A stretch of DNA of 64,000 bases from Bowmanella denitrificans (GTDB taxonomy: Bacteria > Pseudomonadota > Gammaproteobacteria > Enterobacterales > Alteromonadaceae): positions 1-64,000 of the forward strand of contig NZ_PEBU01000014.1 of NCBI RefSeq assembly GCF_002887595.1, in the 5' to 3' direction. The position numbers and the translations under genes were made by a program. Positions 9,072 through 17,629 of the stretch are shown piece by piece. Position 1 is the first letter of the stretch; the number at the start of each line of letters is the position of its first letter. A model generated the notes under the pieces. It searched no databases, was not told where the DNA came from, and saw only the letters and a program-made list of their open reading frames with translations.

Positions 9072-11642
9072 TTAATGAATCACAAAGCCACTTTCGCCTA
9101 CATCAACACTGATAGTGGATTCCGGTTGCACTTCACCACTAAGCAGTTTCTGAGCCAACGGATTTTCAATTTGTTGCTGAATAGCCCTTTTTAATGGTCT
9201 GGCACCGTAGACTGGATCAAACCCGGCATCTGCCAGTTTATCCAGTGCCGCGGTACTCAGTTCAAGCTCATAGCCTTTGTCTGCCAGACGTTTTTTCAAA
9301 GACGCCAGTTGAATCTCTGCAATGGCTTTAATCTGCGCATGAGCAAGCGGGTGGAAAACCACAGTATCGTCAATTCGGTTGATAAACTCAGGCCTAAAGT
9401 GCTGCCCCACCACCGCCATCACCAGGGCCTTCATTTGTTCATACTGCTCCTCACCGGCTTTATCCTGAATAATGTCAGAGCCAAGGTTGGAGGTCATAAT
9501 GACCACGGTATTTTTAAAATCCACCGTGCGGCCCTGACCATCCGTTAATCGGCCATCATCCAGCACCTGCAGTAAAATATTGAACACATCCGGATGCGCT
9601 TTCTCCACCTCATCCAGTAACACCACGGAATAGGGTTTACGCCGCACCGCTTCTGTCAGGTAGCCGCCTTCCTCATATCCCACATAGCCTGGCGGCGCAC
9701 CGACTAATCTGGACACCGAATGCTTCTCCATAAACTCAGACATATCGATACGTACTATGGCATCCTGGGTATCAAACAGGAAACCAGCCAGCGCCTTACA
9801 AAGTTCCGTCTTACCTACTCCTGTCGGGCCTAAGAACAGGAATGAACCAATAGGACGGTTAGGATCGGCAAGACCGGCGCGGGAACGGCGGATAGCATTG
9901 GATACCGCACTTACTGCTTCGGCCTGACCAACGACCCGCTTATGCAGGGCATCTTCCATCCGCAACAACTTTTCACGCTCGCCTTCCAGCATTTTGGACA
10001 CTGGGATGCCGGTCCAACGGGACAATACCTCGGCAATCTCTTCATCGGTCACTTTGTTACGTAGCAGCTTGGTTTCCTGATGCTGCACTTCATCGGCCCG
10101 TTCAAGACGTCTTTCCAGTTCAGGAATGCGGCCATACTGAAGTTCTGACATGCGGCTAAGATCGCCTGCCCGCCTGGCAATTTCCAGATCCAACTTAGCC
10201 TGCTCTAACTCAGCCTTAATATGTTGCGTCCCTTGCATAGCCTCTTTTTCGGCTATCCAGAGCTTCTCGAACTCTTTGAACTTGATTTCCAGCCCCTCTC
10301 GCTCCTGCTCAATCAGTTCCAAACGCTTATGACTGGCTTCATCGGTTTCCTTGGCCAGCGCTTGTTCTTCCAGTTTTAACTGAATTATGCGCCGTTCCAG
10401 TCTGTCCATATCTTCGGGTTTGGAGTCAATCTGCAAACGAATACTGGATGCTGCCTCATCAATAAGATCAATAGCTTTATCAGGTAATTGCCTGTCACTG
10501 ATATAACGATGGGATAGCGATGCCGCTGCCACTATGGCAGGATCGGTAATATTCACCGCGTGGTGCAATTCATAACGTTCTTTCAAACCACGCAATATGG
10601 CAATGGTATCTTCCACAGACGGCTGATCCACCAGCACTTTCTGGAAACGGCGCTCTAAAGCTGCGTCTTTTTCAATGTACTGACGATACTCATCCAGCGT
10701 TGTGGCACCGACACAATGCAATTCACCACGCGCCAGCGCGGGTTTAAGCATATTGCCAGCATCCATGGCGCCCTCTCCTTTGCCGGCTCCCACCATGGTG
10801 TGCAGCTCATCGATAAACAAAATGACCTTGCCTTCTTCTTTGGCCAGTTCATTGAGCACCGCTTTAAGGCGTTCTTCAAACTCGCCTCGATATTTGGCTC
10901 CCGCCACTAAAGCGCCCATATCCAGCGACAACACGCGCTTATTTTTCAGCCCCTCGGGCACTTCACCGTTGACTATCCGCTGGGCCAGGCCTTCCACAAT
11001 AGCGGTTTTTCCCACCCCAGGTTCACCAATCAATACAGGGTTATTCTTAGTGCGGCGTTGCAGTACCTGAATCGTGCGGCGAATTTCCTCATCGCGGCCA
11101 ATTACAGGGTCCAGCTTACCTTGTTCGGCTCTCTCAGTAAGATCTGTGGTAAATTTTTCCAGCGCCTGACGGACGTCTTCGGCATTGGGATCGGTGACCT
11201 TCTGACCGCCGCGTAATTTTTCGATGGCCTGCTCGGTCTTTTGCTCGGTCAGACCCAACTGGCGCAGGGTTTCGCCCAACTTGCCTTTGTCCTGCAAGGC
11301 CGCCAGCACAAAAATTTCAGAGGTGATGTAATCATCTTTACGTTTTTGCGCAATCTTGTCGCACAGGTTCAACAATACAGCGGTGTCTTTACCCAGTTGC
11401 ACATCACCGCCCACTCCCTGGACTTTAGGCAAGCGTTCGATGATTTCGGAAAGCGCAGAGCGCAGGGCATTGTTGTTAACGCCGATTTGCTCCATTAGCG
11501 GGCGCACGGAACCGCCCTCCTGATTCAGCAACGCCATCATCAGGTGAGCAGGTTCAATATATTGATGGTCTCGGCCCAGTGCCAATGACTGGGCATCGGA
11601 GATAGCAAGCTGAAACTTGCTGGTCATTTTATCCAAACGCAT
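9072..11642 (-). CDS. clpB: ATP-dependent chaperone ClpB
   Basis: An 856-residue hexameric AAA+ disaggregase of the cytoplasm that rescues aggregated protein together with DnaK. The Clp-N domain is at about 1-145. The first AAA+ module has Walker A GEPGVGKT (about residue 205) and Walker B VILFIDE. A long coiled-coil middle domain covers about 400-520. The second AAA+ module has Walker A GPTGVGKT (about 605) and the pore loop GYVGYEEGG. Length is normal for the family. The ATG at 11642 has TAAGGG upstream. A heat-shock type promoter lies directly upstream. Gene order rluD-pgeF-clpB is as in E. coli. Confidence 0.98.
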   Translation of the reverse strand: MRLDKMTSKFQLAISDAQSLALGRDHQYIEPAHLMMALLNQEGGSVRPLMEQIGVNNNALRSALSEIIERLPKVQGVGGDVQLGKDTAVLLNLCDKIAQKRKDDYITSEIFVLAALQDKGKLGETLRQLGLTEQKTEQAIEKLRGGQKVTDPNAEDVRQALEKFTTDLTERAEQGKLDPVIGRDEEIRRTIQVLQRRTKNNPVLIGEPGVGKTAIVEGLAQRIVNGEVPEGLKNKRVLSLDMGALVAGAKYRGEFEERLKAVLNELAKEEGKVILFIDELHTMVGAGKGEGAMDAGNMLKPALARGELHCVGATTLDEYRQYIEKDAALERRFQKVLVDQPSVEDTIAILRGLKERYELHHAVNITDPAIVAAASLSHRYISDRQLPDKAIDLIDEAASSIRLQIDSKPEDMDRLERRIIQLKLEEQALAKETDEASHKRLELIEQEREGLEIKFKEFEKLWIAEKEAMQGTQHIKAELEQAKLDLEIARRAGDLSRMSELQYGRIPELERRLERADEVQHQETKLLRNKVTDEEIAEVLSRWTGIPVSKMLEGEREKLLRMEDALHKRVVGQAEAVSAVSNAIRRSRAGLADPNRPIGSFLFLGPTGVGKTELCKALAGFLFDTQDAIVRIDMSEFMEKHSVSRLVGAPPGYVGYEEGGYLTEAVRRKPYSVVLLDEVEKAHPDVFNILLQVLDDGRLTDGQGRTVDFKNTVVIMTSNLGSDIIQDKAGEEQYEQMKALVMAVVGQHFRPEFINRIDDTVVFHPLAHAQIKAIAEIQLASLKKRLADKGYELELSTAALDKLADAGFDPVYGARPLKRAIQQQIENPLAQKLLSGEVQPESTISVDVGESGFVIH

Positions 11643-11677
11643 AAAATACCCTTACATAAAAACCAAGTAGCTTAGTT

Positions 11678-11704
11678 ATGGGTATGTTCTATACGGGAAT
11701 CAAG
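11678..11704 (-). promoter_or_regulatory. Sigma-32 (heat-shock) promoter of clpB
   Basis: On the minus strand CTTGAT (11699-11704) and ACCCAT (11678-11683) are 15 bases apart. This fits the sigma-32 pattern CTTGAA / CCCCAT. The predicted start lies about 30 bases before the clpB ATG. clpB is a classical sigma-32 target in gammaproteobacteria. Confidence 0.6.
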
Positions 11705-11733
11705 TAGATGGTGGTGCACAACTTTGTGCTGGA

Positions 11734-12447
11734 TCAATGATCTTCCAACCAGATAAGGCTGGCCATACGCCCGGTTTGCCCATCTCGTCGATAGGAAAAA
11801 AAACTTGTCGGCTGCTGATAGGTACAGTACTCACCTCCAAAAATGGATGTCACCCCTATCCTGGTTAATCTGGCTCTGGCCAGTTGATAGATATCCGCTA
11901 AGTACTTGCCTTTGTTGTTGGTTTGCTGAAAAGCGGCTGCATCTTGCGCAAATGCCGCACGCACCTCTTCGCCAACCTCAAAAGCTGGAGCCCCAATCGC
12001 CGGCCCAAGCCATGCCAGATAATCCCCGGCATTCCCTGGTAATGCAGTCAGGGTATTTTCCAGCACACCAGCGGCGAGTCCCCGCCAGCCAGCATGCGCC
12101 GCGCCAACCGCGAGTCCCCGGCGATGACAAAACAGCACGGGCAGACAATCAGCCGTCATTACTGCACAAGTAACTCCGGCTTCAGAAGCAATCGACGCAT
12201 CTGCTGACATATTTTGCAAACTACCAGCGTGTAAGGAATGTACATCATTACCATGCACCTGATTGAGCCAGACAATCTGTTCAAAGTGGGGTAATTGCTG
12301 ACGGTTAGCCAATACATCAGCCGCCTTGTCACCAACATGCAGGCCAAGATTTAAACTATCGAAAGGCGCCTTACTGACGCCCCCCTGACGAGTGGTGGAT
12401 ATGGCCTGAACCCGCTTGGGTGCAGGCCAATCCGGCAGAATAAACAC
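11734..12447 (-). CDS. pgeF: Peptidoglycan editing factor PgeF (YfiH/laccase-domain family)
   Basis: A 237-residue cytoplasmic protein of the YfiH (Cu-oxidase_4) family. In E. coli the homologue removes UDP-MurNAc-L-Ser formed by MurC error, and polyphenol oxidase activity is also reported for the family. Metal-site motifs are visible: NQVHG, TADCLP and AAHAGWRG. The start is a GTG at 12447 placed directly after the TAA stop of rluD, which implies translational coupling. It is the second gene of an rluD-pgeF pair, with clpB downstream after its own promoter. Confidence 0.94.
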   Translation of the reverse strand: MFILPDWPAPKRVQAISTTRQGGVSKAPFDSLNLGLHVGDKAADVLANRQQLPHFEQIVWLNQVHGNDVHSLHAGSLQNMSADASIASEAGVTCAVMTADCLPVLFCHRRGLAVGAAHAGWRGLAAGVLENTLTALPGNAGDYLAWLGPAIGAPAFEVGEEVRAAFAQDAAAFQQTNNKGKYLADIYQLARARLTRIGVTSIFGGEYCTYQQPTSFFSYRRDGQTGRMASLIWLEDH

Positions 12448-13422
12448 TTATTCCCAGCCTTGATCGTGGGCTTTGGTATCTGCGCGCAATGTGGACAGCA
12501 GGTTAACCATGTCCAGCGGCAGCGGCGCTTGCCAGCTCAGCCATTCACCACTGATGGGGTGAGCCAGTTCCAACTGTGCTGCATGCAGCGCCTGGCGTTT
12601 AAAATCCCGCAGCATTTCGCGCAATTCTTCACTGGCAGACTTAGGTGGACGTGGACGGCCACCGTATAGTGGATCCCCAACGATAGGGTGATGCAAGTGC
12701 GCCATATGCACACGAATCTGATGGGTTCGACCTGTTTCCAATTTCAGCCGCAAATGTGTATGTGCGCGAAACTTCTGTATCACTCTGTAGTGCGTCACTG
12801 CTGGCTTGCCACCCATTCGAATGGCCATACTGGTACGCTTGGTTTCATGTCGGCCAATTGGCTCATCGACCGTGCCACCAGCCACCATCGTACCGTTGAC
12901 CACTGCTTCATATTCCCTGCTGATCTCTCGGGCCTGCAGTTGTTCCACCAGGTTAGTCTGGGCCGGAATGGTTTTCGCCACCACCATCAATCCGGTTGTA
13001 TCTTTGTCAAGCCGATGCACAATGCCGGCACGTGGCACAGCACCAATGTCAGGTACATGATTGAGCAGAGCATTGAGCAAGGTACCGCTGCTGTTGCCTG
13101 CACCGGGGTGTACCACCAAATCTGCCGGTTTGTTCAGCACCAGAATATGCTCGTCTTCATATTGAATATCCAGCGCAATGGCCTGGGCCTGATGTTGCTG
13201 CTGAACTGCAATACTGGTTTGAATGAATACTTGTTCGCCACCCAGTAACTTTTCTCTGGGCTTGTCCCAAACCTGATGATTAACCTGAACCTGGCCAGCC
13301 AGGATCCAATCCTTGATGCGTGAGCGAGAATAATCAGAAAACAATTCGGACAGAGCCTGATCCAAGCGCTTGCCAATTAATGTATCTGGAACCTCAGCAT
13401 GTAACTCTATTTTTTCTTGCAT
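12448..13422 (-). CDS. rluD: 23S rRNA pseudouridine(1911/1915/1917) synthase RluD
   Basis: A 324-residue enzyme that makes three pseudouridines in helix 69 of 23S rRNA, needed for normal ribosome assembly. An S4 RNA-binding domain is at about 17-75. The RluA-type catalytic motif HRLDKDTTGL carries the active Asp near residue 140. The C-terminal part has TGRTHQIRVH and GDPLYGG. I chose the start at MQEKIELHAE because it aligns with E. coli RluD; a longer frame reaches 13467 without a ribosome binding site. It is divergent from bamD, as in E. coli, where BamD (YfiO) is encoded next door. Confidence 0.95.
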   Translation of the reverse strand: MQEKIELHAEVPDTLIGKRLDQALSELFSDYSRSRIKDWILAGQVQVNHQVWDKPREKLLGGEQVFIQTSIAVQQQHQAQAIALDIQYEDEHILVLNKPADLVVHPGAGNSSGTLLNALLNHVPDIGAVPRAGIVHRLDKDTTGLMVVAKTIPAQTNLVEQLQAREISREYEAVVNGTMVAGGTVDEPIGRHETKRTSMAIRMGGKPAVTHYRVIQKFRAHTHLRLKLETGRTHQIRVHMAHLHHPIVGDPLYGGRPRPPKSASEELREMLRDFKRQALHAAQLELAHPISGEWLSWQAPLPLDMVNLLSTLRADTKAHDQGWE

Positions 13423-13637
13423 TATCAGCTTCGACGGGCAGTGGATTTGCCTTCCGATAGCCGTCATCTATCAGGAGGAACAAAGGCTTAGATAGGCCAG
13501 GTCGTAATTTGACCGGCAATATCATGTGCATGACCCAGCACAGTCGGTTAGAATGCTGTGATTTCTTGGGCACTTATTTTCAATCAGGGTGTCTATTCTA
13601 GCGGAATTTTGCACCCGGCAGAATCGCGTAAACGATA

Positions 13638-14411
13638 ATGAGCGTTATGAATACGAGAGTTTTTTCAAAAAGCATACTGATCAGCGCCGCATTGGTGCTG
13701 TCCGCCTGTTCGTCCTCACCTGACGAAGAGGACCTGGCACTGGTTAACCAAGGCCCCCAAGCCCTTTATGATCGGGCAAAGGAAAGCCTGACAAATGGTA
13801 ACTTCAATGCCGCGGCCACCACCTTAAGTGCATTGGACTCAAGATACCCATTTGGTCCATTGTCGCATCAAGTACAGTTAGACCTTATTTATTCCTACTA
13901 CAAAACCAGCAACACTGACCAGGCACTGGCCACTATTGATCGCTTTTTGCGCCTGAATCCCAATCATTCAGATGTGGACTATGTGCAATATATGCGCGGC
14001 TTGGTGAATATGGATGCGGATGCCAATGTGTTTCAGGATCTGGTAGGAATTGACCGTTCAGACCGCGATCCAAGTAAAGCACGTGAAGCCTTTAGTGACT
14101 TCCGTCAGTTACTGGAAAAGTACCCGGATAGCAAATACGCTGCCGATGCGCAGAAACGTATGATGTTTATTAAGGATAGGCTGGCAAAATATGAACTGGC
14201 CATTGCCCGTTACTACATGAAACGCCAGGCTTATGTGGCAGCGGCTAATCGTGGACAATATGTCCTGGAGTATTTCCCGGACTCACCCCATTTGCGTGAA
14301 GCATTGGAGCTAATGGTGGAATGCTACGATCAGTTGAACCTGCCTGAGTTAAAGCAAAGTACCCTAAAAACCTTGAAGCTTAACTTTCCTGACAGCCCCT
14401 ACGCGAGCTGA
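13638..14411 (+). CDS. bamD: Outer membrane assembly lipoprotein BamD
   Basis: A 257-residue essential lipoprotein of the BAM complex that folds beta-barrel proteins into the outer membrane. The signal peptide ends in lipobox LSAC with the lipidated Cys at 24. Five TPR-like repeats follow, with conserved features such as YPFGPLSHQ and YMRGL. Length is normal. The start could be 13638 or the Met three codons later; neither has a strong ribosome binding site. A -10-like TAGAAT at 13549-13554 may belong to its promoter. Its neighbours rluD and pgeF match the E. coli arrangement. A clear terminator follows. Confidence 0.96.
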   Translation: MSVMNTRVFSKSILISAALVLSACSSSPDEEDLALVNQGPQALYDRAKESLTNGNFNAAATTLSALDSRYPFGPLSHQVQLDLIYSYYKTSNTDQALATIDRFLRLNPNHSDVDYVQYMRGLVNMDADANVFQDLVGIDRSDRDPSKAREAFSDFRQLLEKYPDSKYAADAQKRMMFIKDRLAKYELAIARYYMKRQAYVAAANRGQYVLEYFPDSPHLREALELMVECYDQLNLPELKQSTLKTLKLNFPDSPYAS

Positions 14412-14434
14412 GCTCGTCAGCGTCATCAAGTCAT

Positions 14435-14462
14435 TAAAAAAGCGCCTGTTGGCGCTTTTTTA
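14435..14462. terminator. Rho-independent terminator of bamD (shared with chrR)
   Basis: AGCGCC (14441-14446) pairs with GGCGCT (14451-14456) around TGTT. It is flanked by AAAAA and TTTTTT, so it can act on both strands. It touches the stop codon of the convergent anti-sigma gene. Confidence 0.9.
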
Positions 14463-15119
14463 TTTGAAAAATAAGTGACTAAAGGGATTAAGCAGGCGAG
14501 CCAGACCTGAAGTAAAATGTAACGGCTGGTCAAGCAAGCTGAATACCAGACAACCTTCGTCTGCCTCTGTATGCGGCATGTGGGTATGTTGGCCATCACA
14601 GCGAATAAAATCGCCAGTATCGTAGTGATTCAGGCCATCAGAAAACTCACCGTCCAGCACCAATGTTAACTCATTGCCCTTATGGGTATGTTCAGGCACA
14701 CTGCCGCCTTTTTCCATGTAAATAAAATCAGCCCGTCCCTCGATACCAAGATCCACCCGAGCCTGCCAAAGCTTACCCACCATATGCGACCAGCCGCTAA
14801 TCTTGCCCGCATAGCGCTGCAGACTCCTTGGCAACGCAAACTTTCGTCCATCCAGCTCAAGAAAGGTTGCGCAATCGGGCTTCACACCAGTTTGTGCTGG
14901 CAGTGCCATTATGCTGTCGAGCATCTTTTGTAATTCAGGCTCTGCGGCCTGTGGGTGTGAGAGCGCTTGCTCTGCCAATCGCCCTTCGAACTGGGCTACT
15001 CGCGCCGCACATTTCCCGCACATATCCATATGCGCAGCAATTATCAGTGACAGGCCAGGACTGGCAAGTCCCTGGGCAAATTGCAAAAGTTGCTCATCTG
15101 TTGGGTGTAAATTAATCAT
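14460..15119 (-). CDS. chrR: ChrR-family anti-sigma factor (zinc ASD plus cupin)
   Basis: A 219-residue anti-sigma factor that holds its partner ECF sigma factor inactive until released by stress. In Rhodobacter sphaeroides the homologue responds to singlet oxygen. The N-terminal zinc-binding anti-sigma domain shows HMDMCGKC (H-x3-C-x2-C, H31/C35/C38) with an upstream His near 5. The C-terminal ChrR cupin domain (about 95-195) has EHTHKGNE and further His residues for a second metal. The gene overlaps the sigma gene by 8 bases, so the two are translationally coupled. The name is by family; the local stimulus is inferred. Confidence 0.92.
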   Translation of the reverse strand: MINLHPTDEQLLQFAQGLASPGLSLIIAAHMDMCGKCAARVAQFEGRLAEQALSHPQAAEPELQKMLDSIMALPAQTGVKPDCATFLELDGRKFALPRSLQRYAGKISGWSHMVGKLWQARVDLGIEGRADFIYMEKGGSVPEHTHKGNELTLVLDGEFSDGLNHYDTGDFIRCDGQHTHMPHTEADEGCLVFSLLDQPLHFTSGLARLLNPFSHLFFK

Positions 15120-15726
15120 CTTCTGACAACATCTCTTTCAATCGCTGCAAGGCTAAACGCGTGCGTGACTTAACTGTGCCAAGGGGAATTCCCAGGCTTT
15201 CCGCCACTTCCTGCTGTGATTTTCCTTGTACATAGATGGCTTCAATCACTTGCCTTTGTTTGTCAGGCAAAGCCTCAAACAGCTGACCGACCTGGTCTAG
15301 CGTCACCTGCTGATCAAGCCCTAGTTCACCGGGAGCAGCTGTTTGCTCACATAGCACCGGCCATAGGTCATCGGCGCAAATATCTTCCTTGCGGTTTTGC
15401 TGCTTTCTTAGCATGTCAAAGCGGATGTTGCGGGCAATGGTAAATATCCAGGTAGACGGCGAGCCCTTTTCTGCATCGAACAGGTGCGCCTTCTGCCAGA
15501 CATTTGTCAGGGTTTCCTGCACCAGTTCCATGGCCACTGCCTCGTTACCCATCTGTTTTAAGGCATAGGAGCGTACTCGAGGGGCAAAGTAATTAAACAG
15601 TCTGGCAAAGGAAGCCTGGCATCTTTGCAAGGCCACTTCCTGCAAGCACAATGACATCTCGTCTGCCACATCAATGGGTGCAGTACCCTGGGATTGTCGA
15701 TTATCCAATTGAATTCCGACCAGCAT
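15112..15726 (-). CDS. ECF RNA polymerase sigma factor, RpoE/ChrR type
   Basis: A 204-residue ECF sigma factor. Region 2 is at about 35-105 (YALKQMG, ELVQETLTNVWQ, WIFTIARNIRFDMLRK). Region 4 is at about 140-200 with an HTH (SQQEVAESLGIPLGTVKSR). Pairing with a ChrR anti-sigma factor in an overlapping operon places it in the sigma-E/ChrR (ECF11-type) group, which answers singlet oxygen and organic peroxide in known cases. The gene carries a promoter (15754-15783) that matches the one before the divergent lipid operon, so it probably activates both itself and that operon. Confidence 0.94.
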   Translation of the reverse strand: MLVGIQLDNRQSQGTAPIDVADEMSLCLQEVALQRCQASFARLFNYFAPRVRSYALKQMGNEAVAMELVQETLTNVWQKAHLFDAEKGSPSTWIFTIARNIRFDMLRKQQNRKEDICADDLWPVLCEQTAAPGELGLDQQVTLDQVGQLFEALPDKQRQVIEAIYVQGKSQQEVAESLGIPLGTVKSRTRLALQRLKEMLSEDD

Positions 15727-15753
15727 AACTCCGTCACCTTTGCCTAAGATTCT

Positions 15754-15783
15754 TTTTATACGGCAGGTGAGGAAAAAGGATCA
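15754..15783 (-). promoter_or_regulatory. ECF-type autoregulatory promoter of the sigma-chrR operon
   Basis: On the minus strand TGATCC (15778-15783) is followed after exactly 15 bases by CGTATAAAAA. The known R. sphaeroides sigma-E consensus is TGATCC-N18-TAAGA. The -35 overlaps the stop codon of the upstream LON-domain gene. The predicted start is about 20 bases before the sigma ATG. The same arrangement recurs at 16440. Confidence 0.75.
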
Positions 15784-16371
15784 ATGCGTCAATTCTGTCA
15801 GAAAATGCAGAATTTTGCGGCAATCTTTTTCCTGTAACAGATTCTGCTTTTGCAGCGGGTCAACGGGCAGGAGCTCCAGCCAGCGAAACAGCACCCATAA
15901 GGGATCTGAAAAGTGTGTTTGCTGGTATAGCTGTTCAATATCCGGGAACCGGCTGAAAATTTCTTTGAGTTTGCTTTGCATCAATTGCATCTGTCCGTCG
16001 CCCGGAGGCACAATGCAGTCCCATTGACTTTGCTCTAAGCAGCGTCCTACACGAAGCTCATCGGATTCGTTAAGGATCTCTTGTATGTGCCAACACCCAG
16101 TACCTTCTACCACTATCCCAAGTAAACCGTCGTCCAGGGTACTGAAGTCCACCACTTTGGCCAGAGTGCAAAGCGGGTGAATATGCTGATTAAGTACTTT
16201 ATCTCCTCTGGCGTTTAACATACAGACTGCAAAATCGCGATGACCGGCACAAGCTTCTTTCACCATGCGCAGGTAGCGAGGCTCAAAGATGCGCAAAGAC
16301 ATTCGCCCTCCGGGCAACAAATGCGCAGATAAGGGGAATAATGCCAATTGTCTGGCTTCGCTTCTCAACAT
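15781..16371 (-). CDS. LON peptidase N-terminal (substrate-binding) domain protein
   Basis: A 196-residue stand-alone LON N-terminal domain protein without protease or ATPase domains. Family hallmarks visible are LALFPLSAHLLPGGRMSL and RIFEPRYLRMV near the N-terminus. The rest resembles the helical second half of the domain. Such proteins are common and their function is mostly unknown; substrate or adaptor binding is the usual guess. The ATG has GGAG upstream. It lies upstream of the ECF sigma gene and divergent from the lipid operon, and may share control with them. Confidence 0.88.
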   Translation of the reverse strand: MLRSEARQLALFPLSAHLLPGGRMSLRIFEPRYLRMVKEACAGHRDFAVCMLNARGDKVLNQHIHPLCTLAKVVDFSTLDDGLLGIVVEGTGCWHIQEILNESDELRVGRCLEQSQWDCIVPPGDGQMQLMQSKLKEIFSRFPDIEQLYQQTHFSDPLWVLFRWLELLPVDPLQKQNLLQEKDCRKILHFLTELTH

Positions 16372-16439
16372 TTTCTCCGATAGTTAGCTTTCTGCCTTTT
16401 ATACGAGTTAAACATGCGAGCGGATTAATTTATTTGCAC

Positions 16440-16470
16440 TGATCTTTTGCACCAGACTAACGTATTGAAT
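16440..16470 (+). promoter_or_regulatory. ECF-type promoter of the lipid-modification operon
   Basis: TGATCT (16440-16445) is followed after 15 bases by CGTATTGAAT (16461-16470). The hexamer, the spacing and the CGTAT core all match the promoter of the sigma-chrR operon (TGATCC-N15-CGTATAAAAA). The predicted start is only about 10-20 bases before the first gene. Confidence 0.72.
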
Positions 16471-16484
16471 CAAAAAACAATGTC

Positions 16485-16919
16485 GTGAATTGCATGAACC
16501 CCATTCTGAATAAGCTGGAGCATTTCTATAAAACCTTGCAACCCGATGCCCTGCACTGCCTGGCGGACATCTATGACAAGCAAGTGCGTTTTGTCGACCC
16601 GGTAGGCCAGCACCAAGGCCTGGAGCAGGTACAGCACTATTTTGCTAATCTGCTGCATTCCTGCCAAACCTGTAGATTCGACCTGCACACCCAACATCTA
16701 TGCGGTGACATTGCCTACATACATTGGACAATGTATTACGCCCACCCCAGGCTGAAAGGTGCCACATTGCTGAGTATTGAAGGCATCAGTGAAATCCACC
16801 TTGGGCCACAGCGTATCGTTTATCAACGTGACTACTATGACCTTGGTGCCATGCTGTATGAACACCTGCCATTGCTTGGCCCCTTGGTTAAGTGGCTTAA
16901 ACGCAGGCTGGCGGTATGA
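16485..16919 (+). CDS. Nuclear transport factor 2 (NTF2/SnoaL)-like protein
   Basis: A 144-residue protein of the NTF2-like fold, the first gene of the ECF-driven operon. Typical features are the N-terminal helix with FYKTLQPDALHCLADIYD, the FVDPVGQHQGLEQV segment and the C-terminal RDYYDLGAM strand. Members often bind or act on small hydrophobic molecules; its reaction here is unknown. The start is either GTG at 16485 or ATG at 16494. No good ribosome binding site is present, in line with a very short leader. Its last codon overlaps the next gene by ATGA. NTF2-like genes head similar operons in other ChrR regulons as far as I recall. Confidence 0.85.
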   Translation: MNCMNPILNKLEHFYKTLQPDALHCLADIYDKQVRFVDPVGQHQGLEQVQHYFANLLHSCQTCRFDLHTQHLCGDIAYIHWTMYYAHPRLKGATLLSIEGISEIHLGPQRIVYQRDYYDLGAMLYEHLPLLGPLVKWLKRRLAV

Positions 16920-17629
16920 AACATATTCTCATCACCGGTGCCAGCTCCGGTATAGGAAAAGCCTTAGCCATTCGTTGTGCTCAGGCTGGTTGGCGGGTAA
17001 CGGCCTGTGGACGTAGCCAGGAAAAACTGGCACACCTGCATGGCTTTGACAATGTACAAACACTGTCTTTCGATATCACCGACCTGCAAGCTTGCCAACA
17101 GGCTCTGCAACAATTACGGCCTGATATCGTTGTTCTCAATGCCGGCACTTGTGAATACGTAGATATAGCGCACTGGGACCCCGCGTTATTCAAGCGGGTG
17201 TTCGACGCCAACTTCTTCGGTGTGGTTAACTGTCTGGCCCCTTTACTGCCAAATCTCAGGCCGGGCACTAAGCTGACCATAGTAGATAGCCTGGCACGAT
17301 GCCTGCCTTTCACCCGCAGCCAGGCATATGGTGCCAGCAAAGCCGCTTTGCATTATCTGACTAAATCTCTGCAAACCGACCTTAGCCAACGCCAGATCAG
17401 GGTGCAAAGTGTGTCCCCCGGCTTTGTTGAAACCCCGCTTACACAGAAAAATGATTTTTCCATGCCGATGCAAATCAGTGCGGAGCAGGCGGCTGAATCT
17501 CTATTCAAAGGGCTACAAAACAACAAGGCCAGTATCTATTTTCCTACGGGTTTTGCTTTATTGATTAGAACCATGGGGCTGTTACCCGAGGGCATACAGC
17601 AATGGCTTTGCCAAAGGATGAAGAAGTAA
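16916..17629 (+). CDS. Short-chain dehydrogenase/reductase (SDR)
   Basis: A 237-residue NAD(P)-dependent oxidoreductase. The Rossmann motif TGASSGIG is at residues 7-14, the NAG motif is in VVLNAGT, and the active-site Y-x3-K is YGASK. Ser in IVDSLAR would be the third catalytic residue. Substrate unknown. Position in the ECF operon beside an FAD oxidoreductase and a CFA-type methyltransferase suggests a lipid substrate. It overlaps both neighbours by a few bases. Confidence 0.93.
   Translation: MKHILITGASSGIGKALAIRCAQAGWRVTACGRSQEKLAHLHGFDNVQTLSFDITDLQACQQALQQLRPDIVVLNAGTCEYVDIAHWDPALFKRVFDANFFGVVNCLAPLLPNLRPGTKLTIVDSLARCLPFTRSQAYGASKAALHYLTKSLQTDLSQRQIRVQSVSPGFVETPLTQKNDFSMPMQISAEQAAESLFKGLQNNKASIYFPTGFALLIRTMGLLPEGIQQWLCQRMKK

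Noticed and set aside
12688..13248. 186-residue ORF antisense to rluD
   Set aside because: Shadow of the strong RluD coding frame; no start signal.
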